NCBI RefSeq assembly: GCF_020379485.1 | Contig: NC_063437.1 | Coordinates: forward strand, 1,116,001 to 1,180,000 | Length of the DNA stretch: 64,000 nucleotides | Direction of reading: 5' to 3' | Source: Brassica napus | Lineage: Eukaryota > Streptophyta > Magnoliopsida > Brassicales > Brassicaceae | Shown here: piece after piece, positions 22,087 to 33,613 of the stretch | Layout: every line of letters begins with the position of its first letter | Position numbering within the stretch: the stretch's first letter is position 1 | The notes under the pieces: model-generated | What the model was told of the DNA's origin: nothing | What the model saw: the letters and a program-made list of their open reading frames with translations, nothing else | Database searches by the model: none | Position numbers and translations under genes: made by a program

Positions 22087-24240
22087 ATGGCTGGAGGGAG
22101 TGAAGAGGATCCACACACAAAACCTATTGGAAGATGGGCTGTCTTCTTCTATGGTGTTGGACATATGCTTAATGACATCACTGCTTCTTGTTGGTTCACT
22201 TACCTCCTCCTCTTCTTGACCCAAATCGGTCTCTCCCCAAGGTGAAATTGCATCTGAATTGACATCTGATAGACTGATAGATCAATTCAATCATAATCTA
22301 GTTTGTGTTTGGTCTTGTGTAGAGATGCAGCCATTGTTATGCTCTCTGGCCAAGTTGCTGATGGGTTTGCTACTATCTTCACTGGTGAACTGGTACTAAC
22401 TTACAAGACTTCTCTGTTGTGCATGTTGTTTAATCTTAACTAGAGTTGGAACAAAATTGGTCTTGTGTAATGGCAGATAGATAGGTTTGGGCATTTCAAG
22501 ATTTGGCATGCTGCAGGATCAATACTTGTTGCTATATCTTTCTCCTCTGTTTTCGGAGGTTGTCTGCCTTGTTCCATCCTCCATAACGACTCTTTATCAC
22601 TAGAAACTTTCTCCTATAGCATGTTTGCAGCTATCTTTAACATAGGATGGGCTGCTACTCAGGTTTCCCACATGTAACTTCATCTTTCTTTACCTCTCTC
22701 ACTTTCAAAATTCTATCCATTGTGTGTGTGTGACTGTTTGGTTTCTTAATGACTCTTCAGGGCAATGGTTAATTGCATCTCCTTGAACTCAACAAGCAGA
22801 GTAGCTTTAACAAGCTGCCGCAATGCCTTTACTATGGTCAAGCTCCTTCCCTTGATCCAGATATGTTTCTTTATGTGATTTAACAATAATTCTTGATATG
22901 CTTTTTCAGGTTGCTAATCTTAGCTTATATGCTATTGCGTTAGTAGTCTTCGGTGTTATCAAGGCTGGTTCTAAAGAAAACACTGAAACACAGGTTTCAT
23001 ACTTTGTGTTTGGCTTCTCCATTATGTAAATATATATTCAATATTTGATTGCATGTGTTCTCCTTTAACTCTGCAGTATCGCTGGATTGCATATTCATCC
23101 ATCACAGTAGGATGCTGTTTTGTCGTCATCTTTCTTATGGGAACAAAGGAGCCAAGCCTGAGGATGGACTTGAAAGAAACTAGCCGCCGAGTGAGGATAC
23201 CGTGGGTCTATTGGTTCAAGAAGCTTCTCTACTATCAAGTCGCTATGGTTTACCTTCTCACTCGATTAGTATTGAATGTCTCTCAGGTCTGTTATCTTTG
23301 CTTATATCTATGCTCAAACAGGGATAAGTTCTCACAGAAGGTGTTGTTGTTTTATCCTTTCTCAGGCATATCTTGCATTCTTCGTTATTGATGACTTGCA
23401 AATGGATCAATCCGCTAAAGCATTGGTAATATATACAAGAATACCATTATAGTCTTTATATAAACTAATCTCTGATGTTCAAATGGTATTGTACTTCAGG
23501 TTCCTGCAATAATCTATATAGGCAGCTTTGTTGTTTCGGTCCTGCTTCAGGTTCACATTCTCACCACATCCATTCTTCAGTTATGTCCAAAAGCTTTTTC
23601 TTATTGCGGGTGACAATGTAGGAGATACCGTGGAATGGGAGACGGTTAAAGGCTTATTACTCAGCTGGAGGTATCATTTGGATGTTCTGTGGTGCAGCTA
23701 TCCTTCTATTGCCTAGAGACATCAGTTCTTTCATGTATGCCATATCAGTCTTCATAGGCATTGCAAATGCATTGATGATGGTATAAACTATATATTTCTC
23801 CACCGCTCGTTTTGATACCTAGAACCATGTCTAACTTCAAATCCATACAACACAGGTTACAGCAATCAGTATGCAGAGCGTTTTGGTTGGCTCTGAAGTA
23901 GGTGGATGTGCATTTGTTTGTGGTTCATTGAGCTTTTTAGACAAAATGTCTTGTGGACTTGCTCTGTATGTTCTTCAATCACACCAAAGTAAGTTCCCTT
24001 TTAACAGTATTAACCATTTGTTTCTCCTGCTGAAGATGTTTTGGGTTTCAACGTGAAGGTACTTCACCAAGAATCCAACTGAATAACGGCCAACAAAGTG
24101 CTTACCTTTCGGTTACAAGATATGGTTTAGGCCTTGTTCCAGCTTTATGCTCGCTTGTTGGTGTTGTTGTGACATTCTTTATGGAGCTTGAAGCTGCTGG
24201 TTCACTATCCAAGCCCCTGCTTGAGCCATTACTAGAATGA
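22087..24240 (+). CDS. MFS transporter, MFSD12-like (11 exons, 458 aa)
   Basis: Multi-pass membrane carrier of the major facilitator superfamily. Exons: 22087-22241, 22323-22392, 22477-22673, 22761-22836, 22910-22993, 23077-23286, 23366-23425, 23500-23550, 23622-23780, 23856-23988, 24059-24240. They total 1377 nt in one open frame with GT-AG junctions. The N-terminal GRWAVFFYGVGHMLNDITAS followed by a hydrophobic helix and GQVADGF resembles the MFSD12/GPH-type branch; hydrophobic segments recur through the protein. Animal MFSD12 imports cysteine into lysosomes and melanosomes; no substrate can be read from this sequence. From memory the Arabidopsis orthologue is At3g60070. No defects seen. 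Confidence 0.9.
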
Positions 24241-25250
24241 CAGTTTCTTGAACATGTTTGATTTCAAGTCCACTAATCTGTATTACTACATATGGGATTC
24301 TCCGGATTCCTTAGATGATGACTTTGTACAGTAATGATAGATCACACTGTAACAGCAGTTTACCTGTATCTAAAGAAATGTGGATCTAAATCTGGGATTT
24401 CGGGGTTGGTTGTTTTTTATTTATTTTGGTTTGTCTTGTATTTGTGTAAAAATGAAAATAGTGTGTTGTTACTGTTGTTTACTATCCATGATGCAAACAT
24501 GATTTGGAAAGAGAAATTGTTCAGAAATATTATATAAGTTAGATACTATTTTTCAGAAATATTTTCAGTCATTTGGATTTTAATAGTTATTGTCTAGGAT
24601 TTAAAATTTAAAATGTTGGATTTATAAATTCTATATATAATTGTTAAATAATTTAAAATTATTCATTGTTTTTATATATAAATTTGGGTTATTTATGAAA
24701 AATGGTTATTATTTAAAAATAAATTAAAAAAATCAGATTGGCAGTTAAATTAAAAAATTTCCAGTTAAAAATGTTAATTCAATATTTTGACGCCCGAATT
24801 ATAAAATATCAAATAATAACTTTACAACAATATTAAAATTATTTATAAGAATTTATATATGAAGCTAGGACTTTTTTTTACATAGATTCAGATTCGAGTG
24901 CTGCTGGAAAGTCATGGATCCGAATGTCGCTGAGATATGATTATTTTTAAGGACCTTCGGATTCAATACGGAAAAACCTGGTAACGTATAGCTACTTGTG
25001 GAATTTACATGGAGTGATCATCAGTTCTCCTGAATATCTTGGCGGACTTTCTGGCTAAACTCTGATGGACAATCATTGACGCTAGTCGAATCTTCTCGAA
25101 ACTCCGGATACCATGATCATCAAAAAAAAATTCATGTCAATTTTTTATTTATTAATCTATAAAATTATCAATAAATCATTTTGTTTGTAAATAGAAATGT
25201 TCTACTTGTACCCGAAAGTTCTAAAACCAAATAGAAATGTTGTTAACCGG
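24241..25250. other. Intergenic, possible decayed retroposon
   Basis: AT-rich up to about 24870. Bases 24880-25128 are of more mixed composition and end in an A-run (ATCATCAAAAAAAAA), suggesting a small poly(A) retroposon, but no target duplication is evident. No gene. Confidence 0.35.
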
Positions 25251-25430
25251 GTTTGATTGCTGGCATAACCGGTTTTTTCAGGTGTAAGCCTTCTTCTTCA
25301 GCTAGAAACCCTAATTTTGGGGAGACATGTTGCAGTCTCTCAGTCGCGCACCCCCTGAGAGAATCCTCACCCGATGAATCCGATAAGTTCGTCTTCTCGA
25401 CGAGCTACTTAAGCCATTTCAACTCTCCAA

Positions 25431-25498
25431 GGTTCGTAACAAACATTTTGATCTCTCTTAATTCGATTGAGATTAAAAATTCGAACCTTTTTTGCAGG
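25431..25498 (+). other. Probable 5'UTR intron of the PPR gene
   Basis: Donor AAG|GTTCGTAAC and acceptor TTTTTTGCAG frame a ~68-bp AT-rich segment just upstream of the PPR start codon. Confidence 0.55.
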
Positions 25499-25515
25499 AA
25501 AGATCGCAGAGAATA

Positions 25516-25575
25516 ATGGGGATTGAGCTCAGATATGAACTTTGCACTTGTTTTCACCACAAATGTAGTTCGTAA
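25516..25575 (+). promoter_or_regulatory. Upstream ORF overlapping the PPR start
   Basis: The first ATG after the 5'UTR intron opens a 19-codon frame (MGIELRYELC...) that ends at TAA 25573-25575 and overlaps the PPR start at 25535 in another frame. It would have to be bypassed by leaky scanning to make the PPR protein. Confidence 0.5.
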
Positions 25576-26860
25576 AGCTTATCGCTTTCTCTTCCCCTCT
25601 AGAAGATTCTGCAACGGAAACTTCAATGGTGACGAAGCAATCTCTGTTCGGAGTAGGGTTTTAGAGGCATTATTACATCAAGAAGAAGACTCTGTTTTTG
25701 ATGCAAAGTCTTCGCCTTTAGATGAATTGAATGTTAGAGTCTCTAGCCTTCTCGTTAGAGACGTTCTTGTAAGGATCTTGAGGAACTTGCGTTGTGATGA
25801 TGATAATAACAAGACTAGATGCGCGAAACTAGCTTACAGATTCTTCGTTTGGTCTAGAGAGCAAGAACGTTTCAGACACACGGTGGATTCTTACCATTTG
25901 CTTATGAAGATCTTTGCGGAGTGTGGTGAGTATAAGGCGATGTGGAGGTTAGTTGACGAGATGGTTCAGGACGGGTACCCGACTACGGCGAGGACGTTTA
26001 ATCTATTGATCTGTAGCTGCGGCGAAGCTGGTTTAGCGAAACAAGCTGTTGTGCAGTTCATAAAGTCCAAGAGTTTTAACTACAGGCCGTTTAAGCATTC
26101 GTATAACGCGATTTTGAACGCGCTGCTTGGTGTGAAGCAGTATGGTTTGATCGAGTGGGTTTATGAGCAGATGTTGGAAGATGGGTTTTCGCCTGATGTG
26201 GTGACTTACAACGTCCTCATGTGGAGTAACTATAGGTTAGGGAAGATGGATCGGTTCGATAGGTTGTTTGATGAGATGGCTAGAGATGGTTTGTCTCCGG
26301 ATTTGTATACATTCAACATTTTGCTCCACATTTTGGGGAGAGGGAACAAACCGTTGGCTGCGTTGACTACGTTGAACCATATGAAGGAAGTTGGGATCGA
26401 GCCGAGCGTTATCCACTTCACTACTTTGATAGACGGTCTGAGCCGTGCAGGGAATGTAGAGGCCTGCAAGTACTTTCTTGATGAGATGGTGAGGGTCGGG
26501 TGCACGCCTGATGTTGTTTGCTACACCGTGATGATCACAGGGTATGTTGTATCCGGAGACCTGGAGAAGGCCAAGGAGATGTTCAGTGAGATGACGGTTA
26601 AAGGGCAGTTGCCGAATGTTTTCACATACAATGCTATGATCCGCGGGTTGTGTATGGCTGGAGAGTTCAGAGAGGCGTGCTGGATGCTGAAGGAGATGGA
26701 GTCTAGAGGGTGTAGCCCGAATTTTGTAGTGTATAGTACATTGGTGAGCTATTTGAGAAAAGCAGGGAAGCTTGGAGAGGCTCGCAAGGTAATAAGAGAC
26801 ATGGTGAAGAAAGGACATTATGTTCATTTAGTTCCAAAGATGATGAAATATAGGAGATGA
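25535..26860 (+). CDS. P-type pentatricopeptide repeat protein, 441 aa
   Basis: Organelle RNA-binding protein, intronless as usual for the family. I start at the ATG 25535-25537; the frame opens slightly earlier but with no ATG. The N-terminus (MNFALVFTTNVVRKAYRFLF) is basic and hydroxyl-rich, compatible with mitochondrial import. About nine 35-residue repeats run from roughly residue 115 to the end, for example VVTYNVLMWSNYRLGKM and VFTYNAMIRGLCMAGEF. There is no E, DYW or SMR domain, so a role in RNA stability, splicing or translation is likelier than editing. Presumed orthologue of At3g60050 by order (recalled). Confidence 0.93.
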   Translation: MNFALVFTTNVVRKAYRFLFPSRRFCNGNFNGDEAISVRSRVLEALLHQEEDSVFDAKSSPLDELNVRVSSLLVRDVLVRILRNLRCDDDNNKTRCAKLAYRFFVWSREQERFRHTVDSYHLLMKIFAECGEYKAMWRLVDEMVQDGYPTTARTFNLLICSCGEAGLAKQAVVQFIKSKSFNYRPFKHSYNAILNALLGVKQYGLIEWVYEQMLEDGFSPDVVTYNVLMWSNYRLGKMDRFDRLFDEMARDGLSPDLYTFNILLHILGRGNKPLAALTTLNHMKEVGIEPSVIHFTTLIDGLSRAGNVEACKYFLDEMVRVGCTPDVVCYTVMITGYVVSGDLEKAKEMFSEMTVKGQLPNVFTYNAMIRGLCMAGEFREACWMLKEMESRGCSPNFVVYSTLVSYLRKAGKLGEARKVIRDMVKKGHYVHLVPKMMKYRR

Positions 26861-27103
26861 TGTTAGGTTTCTTTTTGTTAATTTGAGGTTGTTGTTTCTG
26901 TCATTTACAGAGTTTTGTAACATACATTCTTGTTCTTTTCTCAAAGAAAGTTTGATAATAAGTGGTTCACTGATGGGCATTCCCGTTTTTAAAAATAGTG
27001 GTTCCGGTTGAGATTTTAACTTTAATGGCTTTAGAGGCTTTAACTTATTTCTAAAGTTTTTTTAAATCGTTAAAAAATCTGAAAGCCTAAAAAAACTAAT
27101 TTT

Positions 27104-28581
27104 ACCCTTTAACATGATTTTTTTTTGTCATCTATTAGATTAAAATTCGATTTGCATCAGTTCTTACACAAATCCGGCAAAGGTATGACACCTTTCCGGA
27201 GCCAAGAGCCGGCGTGGTACAAGAAACCACCTGGAGCCAAAGAAAAAACTAAACTCGACTACACAGTTTAAAGAAAACAGGGAAATAAAGAAGCCTACCA
27301 ATAAACTGGATAACAAGCATAAATTTCAAGAAAGACGAAGCTGAAAGAACCGGAAGCAGGATTGATCGAGAAAGCGAAATAAGCCTGAATTATTAGGGTT
27401 GAACGAAGATCTCCTTAAACCGTTCCTCTAGGAACCACGAGCAATCATACACTTACCACCTCTTCTACACAAGAAGCCAGGAGAACACAACTCATCAACC
27501 CGAGCAGCCAACGAAGGACACGAACACGTTTGGCGATTGACCACTCTAAGACTATCGCAATTGAGCAAAAGCTCCAAAGCCCCTTACTAAGAATACCGGA
27601 AAACCCGTAGGCTTCATACCAAGGGACAGCACAGCTTCGCAGTTCCAACGCTTCACCAAATGAAATCATAAATAAACCACCGAGGTTGAGCGAGGAGACC
27701 TTACCAGTGACCACACGACGCAGAAACCAGACGCCACAAAAAGGGGAAGACAACCTAAAGACCACATCAGATAGACTCCAAAAGATGGCCCGAGACACTT
27801 CTCCTTCCAAACAAATCGCTCAACCCAACAAACTCCAGAATACCATAAACCTCTGAACACCCCTTCACTTCGGCAAACCAACCTTGGATCTGAGATTGAG
27901 AGGCAGGCTCGATAAACCACCAAAGAATTGCCTGAAAGTCGCCTGACCAGTTTCGATGGAAGAATTACACACCCACATCAGAGCCGGTATAACCTGCACC
28001 GCGCACCAGAAAACAGAACGAAACCGAAGAAGCAATCCAAACAAGACGAACTAGTGATGAGGAAACCCGACTCTCTCTAAGAATACCAATACGGCATAGC
28101 CTCAGATCAAACTAATAGACCGACAAAACAGCTCTAGAATTATAAACTAAAACATAAACAGCAGCTAAACATCATAGGAACGGCCAGAAACGAGAGAATC
28201 CCAAGAGTGTACCAAATCCCCAAGCTTCACAGTTGCCGGAGCCTGACTGGCTCGCTCCCAACCACCAACGAGAAGCCAACGAACCCAATACCCCCTTGAT
28301 TCTCCATCTGAGAAAAGGCAAGCAAGAGCCCTCCTAAGAGTTCCTTGGAGACTTACCATAAACCCAGATCTGAACCAATTCATTAACGACATCGAGATAC
28401 TGCGATTAACACCGTAGAAACAATAGAAAAGACGAGAAGAGGCCACTCCCGGCGGCGGTGAGAACCACCAACCGCCGGAGCAGAGCACAATCAGACGGCG
28501 GCTTTTACTTTCGGTAGGGTTTTGTTTTCTCTCTCGAATTCCCTTCGAGTCATTCTTTTGATCGAGACCCTTTAACATGAT
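27104..28581 (-). mobile_element. Poly(A) retroposon (Sadhu/LINE-like, non-autonomous)
   Basis: A 1448-bp insert (27119-28566) is flanked by a perfect 15-bp duplication, ACCCTTTAACATGAT (27104-27118 and 28567-28581). On the minus strand it ends in an A-run next to one duplication, as expected of LINE-mediated insertion. It is more GC-rich than its surroundings. Minus-strand open frames of 85-144 codons show no known domain, so it looks non-coding; Sadhu-type elements of crucifers have this build. A retrocopy of an unknown transcript is the alternative. Confidence 0.75.
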
Positions 28582-29993
28582 ATATATTTGTAAACCCACA
28601 AATTCAGGTTTTTAGCTATTTCTAAAACCATTTCTAATTTTTTCAAAAGTTGTAACAGTCAAACATAAATTAAAAGCCTTAACATGGAAAGTTTTGAAAG
28701 TCTTAAACAATCTAATCCAGTGTATAGGTTTAGGTACATTTATATGTAACCGAAGAATCGAGCCGTACCAAACCAAAAAATGAGATCATATGTTGAGTCT
28801 TAGTAGTGCATCTACATTTAAAAGATGCGAAGAAATCAATCTATTTTTACAAATTATTTAACTCTTTTTAGTGGGGGGTACATATGTGATTTATAGACGA
28901 ATTAAGATATAAACAGTGTTTTATATCTAACTTGTATCAGCAGCCGAACCGATAAACCCGATAATCGTATATAATCTAGTTTTGATTTAATGAAAAACTC
29001 ATTAATTAAAATTAGATAAAACCTAAAAATTAACCATTAACCCGTGAACCGACACCCGTTGATCCGGTAAAAATCCATTAAATATGATAATATCTTTTAA
29101 AAATTTGACTAAACTTTTCATATATACTTTGAATAAACTATTTGATTTGCCATATAAGGTAAATGCATTATATTTATGTTATACATTTTAATTTATATGT
29201 TGTAATGATTATTTTAAGATTACATTTGTGAGTTTTGAAACTAAAATTATTATTAAATTGAGTATAATTGAGTTAACTATAAATGTTAATATAATTTCTA
29301 CATAAATTAATAATTTGTTTGTCCATGGAAAAATAGTTTGGATTTAACTTATATAATTACGATTTAATATTAATTTTTTTTATATTTTAAATACAATCAA
29401 TACTATTACAGTTTAATCTAAATATGTTTTTTTTCTTTTGTTCAAAAGTATAATGAGTCTTATATTAATAAAATTAAATTTTATGGTTGTTGGAATGAAC
29501 TTTCTTAAGGGGTCTTGGATGCAATTAATTAATTAATAGTTATGTACAGTATAGTTTTTAGCCTAAAAACCAAAAAATAATGCTATTAATGAGAGTTATA
29601 ATTTTTTTTATAGAGAATAAGAGAAATTTAGGTAATTGTTTTTCATTAAGGGCATAAAACTGGAATAATGATCATGTTTTAATAGTATTAATATTGTATA
29701 AAATGTAATATCATATAACATAACTAAGAAGTTGATAATAATGAATATCCCCGCTAGTCAATTTTAAAACATCATGATTACAATTTCTGGTATTGATTTA
29801 TGCAGTACTTTGAATGGTGATCATAATATATTTTTTTGGCAATCAATACTAAATATTAAGTTATTAACTAGACTACCAATAAAAATCACAGTCAATACTT
29901 TTTCAATTATAAAAGACGAGCGCTAACATATTCCATCAAGTCATGCTTTCAGTATATCATTCGACAAAGGTAAAATAATCTCTCAATTAAGCC
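28582..29993. other. AT-rich intergenic, neprosin copy 1 upstream
   Basis: Very AT-rich with a few CCGAACC/ACCCG motifs (28740-29070) suggesting old hAT-like debris. The last ~100 bp form the leader and promoter side of neprosin copy 1. No gene. Confidence 0.35.
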
Positions 29994-30345
29994 ATGGCTG
30001 TATGTTCCTTGGCGAATAAACCGATGGTGAGATATCTCATGGTTGTGCTAATGGTGACGGTAACGATGATAATGGAACCAATGGCTGGAAAAGTCAACAT
30101 TTCTGGTCAGCGGGAGCAAGAGATTGAACTCAGGCTTAAGCAACTCAACAAGCAAGCTCTTAAATCCATTGAGTTATAAACGAATATAACTTTCCGAAAA
30201 TAATTACATACTACGCAGGGTGAAATATTTATTAAAAAAATTATTTTTTATATTGTAAAATTTGATAATTACTGAATACATGTGTTCTTGTGGTCAAAAT
30301 ATATTTGGTATTTATGTTTTTCTCAATATAGAATAATTAATGGAC

Positions 30346-30645
30346 AAATCTCCAAAATAGCACCTTTCTAAGTTTATATCACAAAATAGCACTCAAAAAC
30401 TAAAATGACCAAAATAGCATTTTATCTTTTGAAAAATTTAAATTTCTTTATTTTTCAAAATTTGAAATCTTATCCCCAAAACCTCACTTCTCAACTCTAA
30501 ACCCTAAAACCTAAACTCTAAACCCTAAACCCTAAACCCTAAACTCCACCCCTTGAGTGCTATTTTTGTGACTTTTGGCCTTGAGTGCTAGTTTGGGAAC
30601 AAAAACTTGATTTAGTGCTATTTTGATCTTTTTCTCATAATTAAT
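30346..30645. mobile_element. Foldback MITE with telomere-like core
   Basis: Left part (CTCCAAAATAGCACCTTTC, AAATAGCACTCAA) and right part (TTGAGTGCTATTTT, TAGTGCTATTTTGATC) are imperfect inverted copies. The core 30497-30545 carries AAACCCT repeats, three of them perfect. Inside intron 1 of neprosin copy 1. Confidence 0.6.
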
Positions 30646-31529
30646 TAACTATAAATATTTGACACACACAAAAAAAAGAGTTGTGAAAAAATTTGATGGT
30701 ATTTCTAAAAGAAAACTCAATCGTATATATAAAGTAGGCATATGAAGTTTTTGGATTGTTTGAAAAATTAAAATAATTACATTAATTATCTAGAAACCGT
30801 ATTTTAGCATGATATATAAAATCAATATTCAATAACTACCACAAACATATTTTGCAAGTTATTTTTAATGGTCAAAATTATAAACTTGGTGACAAAATAT
30901 ATTATTGTCTTAAATTAACCTTACCATATAGAACTTCTTCAAAATTTTGTACCAAACTTAAAAATTCGGCGGAAACATTAACTTGGTGAAAAAGTTTTTT
31001 ATTTATTTAAACAGCTTGGTATAAAAACAATTTATTTAAAATTATCAAAAGAGCTTGATTCTAAAATTGTGTATCACAAAAATTTGATTCAAATTTTAAG
31101 ATTTTTATTGTCTTCTAACAATAATAATATCGGCAGTATCCATTTATGTAAATCTTCTTACGCGTTCTTACTTAATATATTGTAAAATAGGGTAACTCTC
31201 ATTTATGAATTAATCACTATCATCGACATTAACTACTTCTTAAACCGATTGGAATCTACGGTCAATTCGTTCGGTTAAATTAAAACCCAAGAACTTATCA
31301 TCAAACCAAACGGAACACAATAAACAAACCGGCCACTTTCATCTACATTCTTCTGTATATCGATAACAAAATTGGGTTACATGTTCTTAGATGGCTGGCG
31401 ATGGTTACGTTGCAACTTATGTTGATACTGATTTGTTAACATACGAACTAAAGATACATATTGCGACAATGGTCTTTTTATAAAAGCAAAACTCATATTA
31501 ACGGTGAACATATAATTTTCATCACAAGA

Positions 31530-31923
31530 CTGCAACATCCCCTATTAACGATCATCCCAAGTTCTGATTTTTTATGGTTAAATCGATAACGTATAGTTTT
31601 TAGGTTTCGGGTTTTGTTAATGCTTCGTTTTTTTATCATCGTTCATAGCTTGCGTATTTCTTTCTTACACCATGAAAGAGAATCATAGGCTCCTATCCCC
31701 TAAAGTATAATACCTTGCTTTACTACTGCAACATCCCCTATTAACAATCATCTCAAGTTCTGACTGCTTATGGTTAAATCGACAACGTATAGTTTTTAGG
31801 TTTCGGGTTTTGTTAATGCTTTGTTTTTCTATCATCGTTCATAGCTTGCGTATTTCTTTCTTACAACATGAAATAGAATCGTACGCTCCTATCATTTCCC
31901 TATAATATAATACATGGCTTTAC
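31530..31923. repeat. Tandem duplication, 196-bp period
   Basis: Two copies beginning CTGCAACATCCCC (31530 and 31726) share long blocks such as TATAGTTTTTAGGTTTCGGG and TTCATAGCTTGCGTATTTC. In the swollen intron 1 of neprosin copy 1. Confidence 0.8.
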
Positions 31924-32342
31924 TTAATATCCTATAGTTTGTACTGAATGTATCTAGCGACAAATGAAAATCTAATGTGGACCAACCAGTTTTTCAATTG
32001 AATGTAATGATGCCACCTAGGATTAATTAAGGTTCTAATTGATTGACACCTAAGCATAGACTTTTTTTTAATTATTACAAAATTAAGGTTACATCTTTTT
32101 AAATGTTTCTCAATTAATATATAGGGGATTTTACATATTTTTTTATAAATACAATATAATTTCTATAAACACGTATCAAAATATTAATGAATACAATAAA
32201 TATGATATATTTAAATAATTTTTAAAAAATTTAAATCATTAATTATATAAAGGACAATTATCTCGAATGGCCATTTTTAAGTATTTGTCACTTGAAACTT
32301 TATCCACAAAACTTCATCCCTTAACTCTAAACTCTAAGTCTA

Positions 32343-32723
32343 GATTAGTTTTTTTTTTCTGTCAGCAACAAAAACAGACTCATGTAGACTCTGCGAACCA
32401 CCCGGGTAGCTCTGCATCCATATAAACGATAAACGACGGTTATTTCCTTGCACTGCGTGCGAGACTGTCCGCCTTTGAGTTATGTGTCCGTGATATATGA
32501 ATGATCTCAGAGCTGTTGAAACTTCTTTTCAAAAAAATATGTCTTCCAAATAGCTTGCAAAAGCTGACCACTCTTCTGGTTTCGAAACCATCATCACCAA
32601 TTAAGCACAACCCGTTGCAAAAGTAACACATGACTGTCTAAGATTCCTCGTGCATTCCATTGCCCATATGAGAACCTCTATCTCTGAGTGTAGTGGCGAT
32701 TGACTCGCTCTCGTTGATTAGTT
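32343..32723 (-). mobile_element. 5'-truncated LINE fragment with RNase H remnant
   Basis: On the minus strand the frame at 32631-32440 codes a LINE RNase H tail (FETRRVV..., EIIHISRTHNSKADSLARSA), and the fragment ends in an A-run. It is flanked by GATTAGTT on both sides (32343-32350 and 32716-32723), a likely target duplication. It split an older AT-rich repeat. Confidence 0.75.
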
Positions 32724-32858
32724 AACTCTAGAGTAAAAACACTTTTTACCCATAAATAAAACTTATTTTGGTCATTTTCTTCATTGAATGTTATTTTTTG
32801 TGACAAAAACTTAAAAATGATATCTTAGGAAATTTTTCTTCTATAAATTTCAAAATAA

Positions 32859-33613
32859 CTAGATCTCGATCAGCGCAACCGCGCGGGTTTTTATTTTCAT
32901 TTATTTTTAAATAAATATTTTGTTTTCAATTCTAAATTGATATATATATATTATAATATATGTGTCTATCAATTTTTTAAAATAATAAATTTACGGTATA
33001 TTTTTTTCATTGATTATATTTTAAACTTTCACATGTATTTGTATCTTCTTCTATATATATATATTTTTGAATTATTATTTTATTATTAAAATCGTAACTA
33101 TATATATAAAGATTAGTAAAATATTGTTTTATTGTCATATTCAAAGATATTGTAACATTTCACAAATTTAAAAAGTTTTTAAAAAATTAAACTTTTCGCT
33201 TCATAGATTTATATTATCGAGTAAATAATTAAACATTTAGTTTTTCTTTAATTTTTAAAATAAGCTATATAGTTTAAAATTTGTTTCCATTGGTTTAAGG
33301 TAGTAAAGATTAATCACTGTTAGATAATATAATTTTTGTTATTTAAAAAAATCTTTATAGTTTTAAAAGTTAACATCGACAAATATTTTAATATTTAACA
33401 TATGAAAGTATAGTATTACAAGAATATCTATTTAATTTATACTATCTATCAATCCAATGGATCATCTATTTTTTAAATCCAATTATTGATAGCCCAATAA
33501 AAATTTCTGGTAGGCCCAAAATTTAAATGATAAGATTATAAATTAAATGTAACATAATTTTTTAGGAATATGTCTATTTAAAAAAAAAAAATCACACATT
33601 TTAATATATAAGA
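32859..33613 (-). mobile_element. Non-autonomous Helitron (755 bp)
   Basis: On the minus strand it begins A|TCTTATATATTAAAATG and ends with a GC-rich CCCGCGCGGTTGCGC segment, then CTAG|T. AT-rich, non-coding, inserted in intron 1 of neprosin copy 1. Confidence 0.75.

Noticed and set aside
26237..26827. Long minus-strand open frame (196 codons) opposite the PPR gene
   Set aside because: It mirrors the codon structure of the PPR repeats on the other strand and shows no domain of its own.
27445..28599. Minus-strand open frames of 85-144 codons
   Set aside because: They lie inside the poly(A) retroposon, overlap each other in different frames and carry no recognisable domain.
28950..28980. Possible Helitron 3' end (ATAATCTAG|T)
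   Set aside because: No GC-rich hairpin precedes it and the flanking sequence is hAT-like CCGAACC debris.
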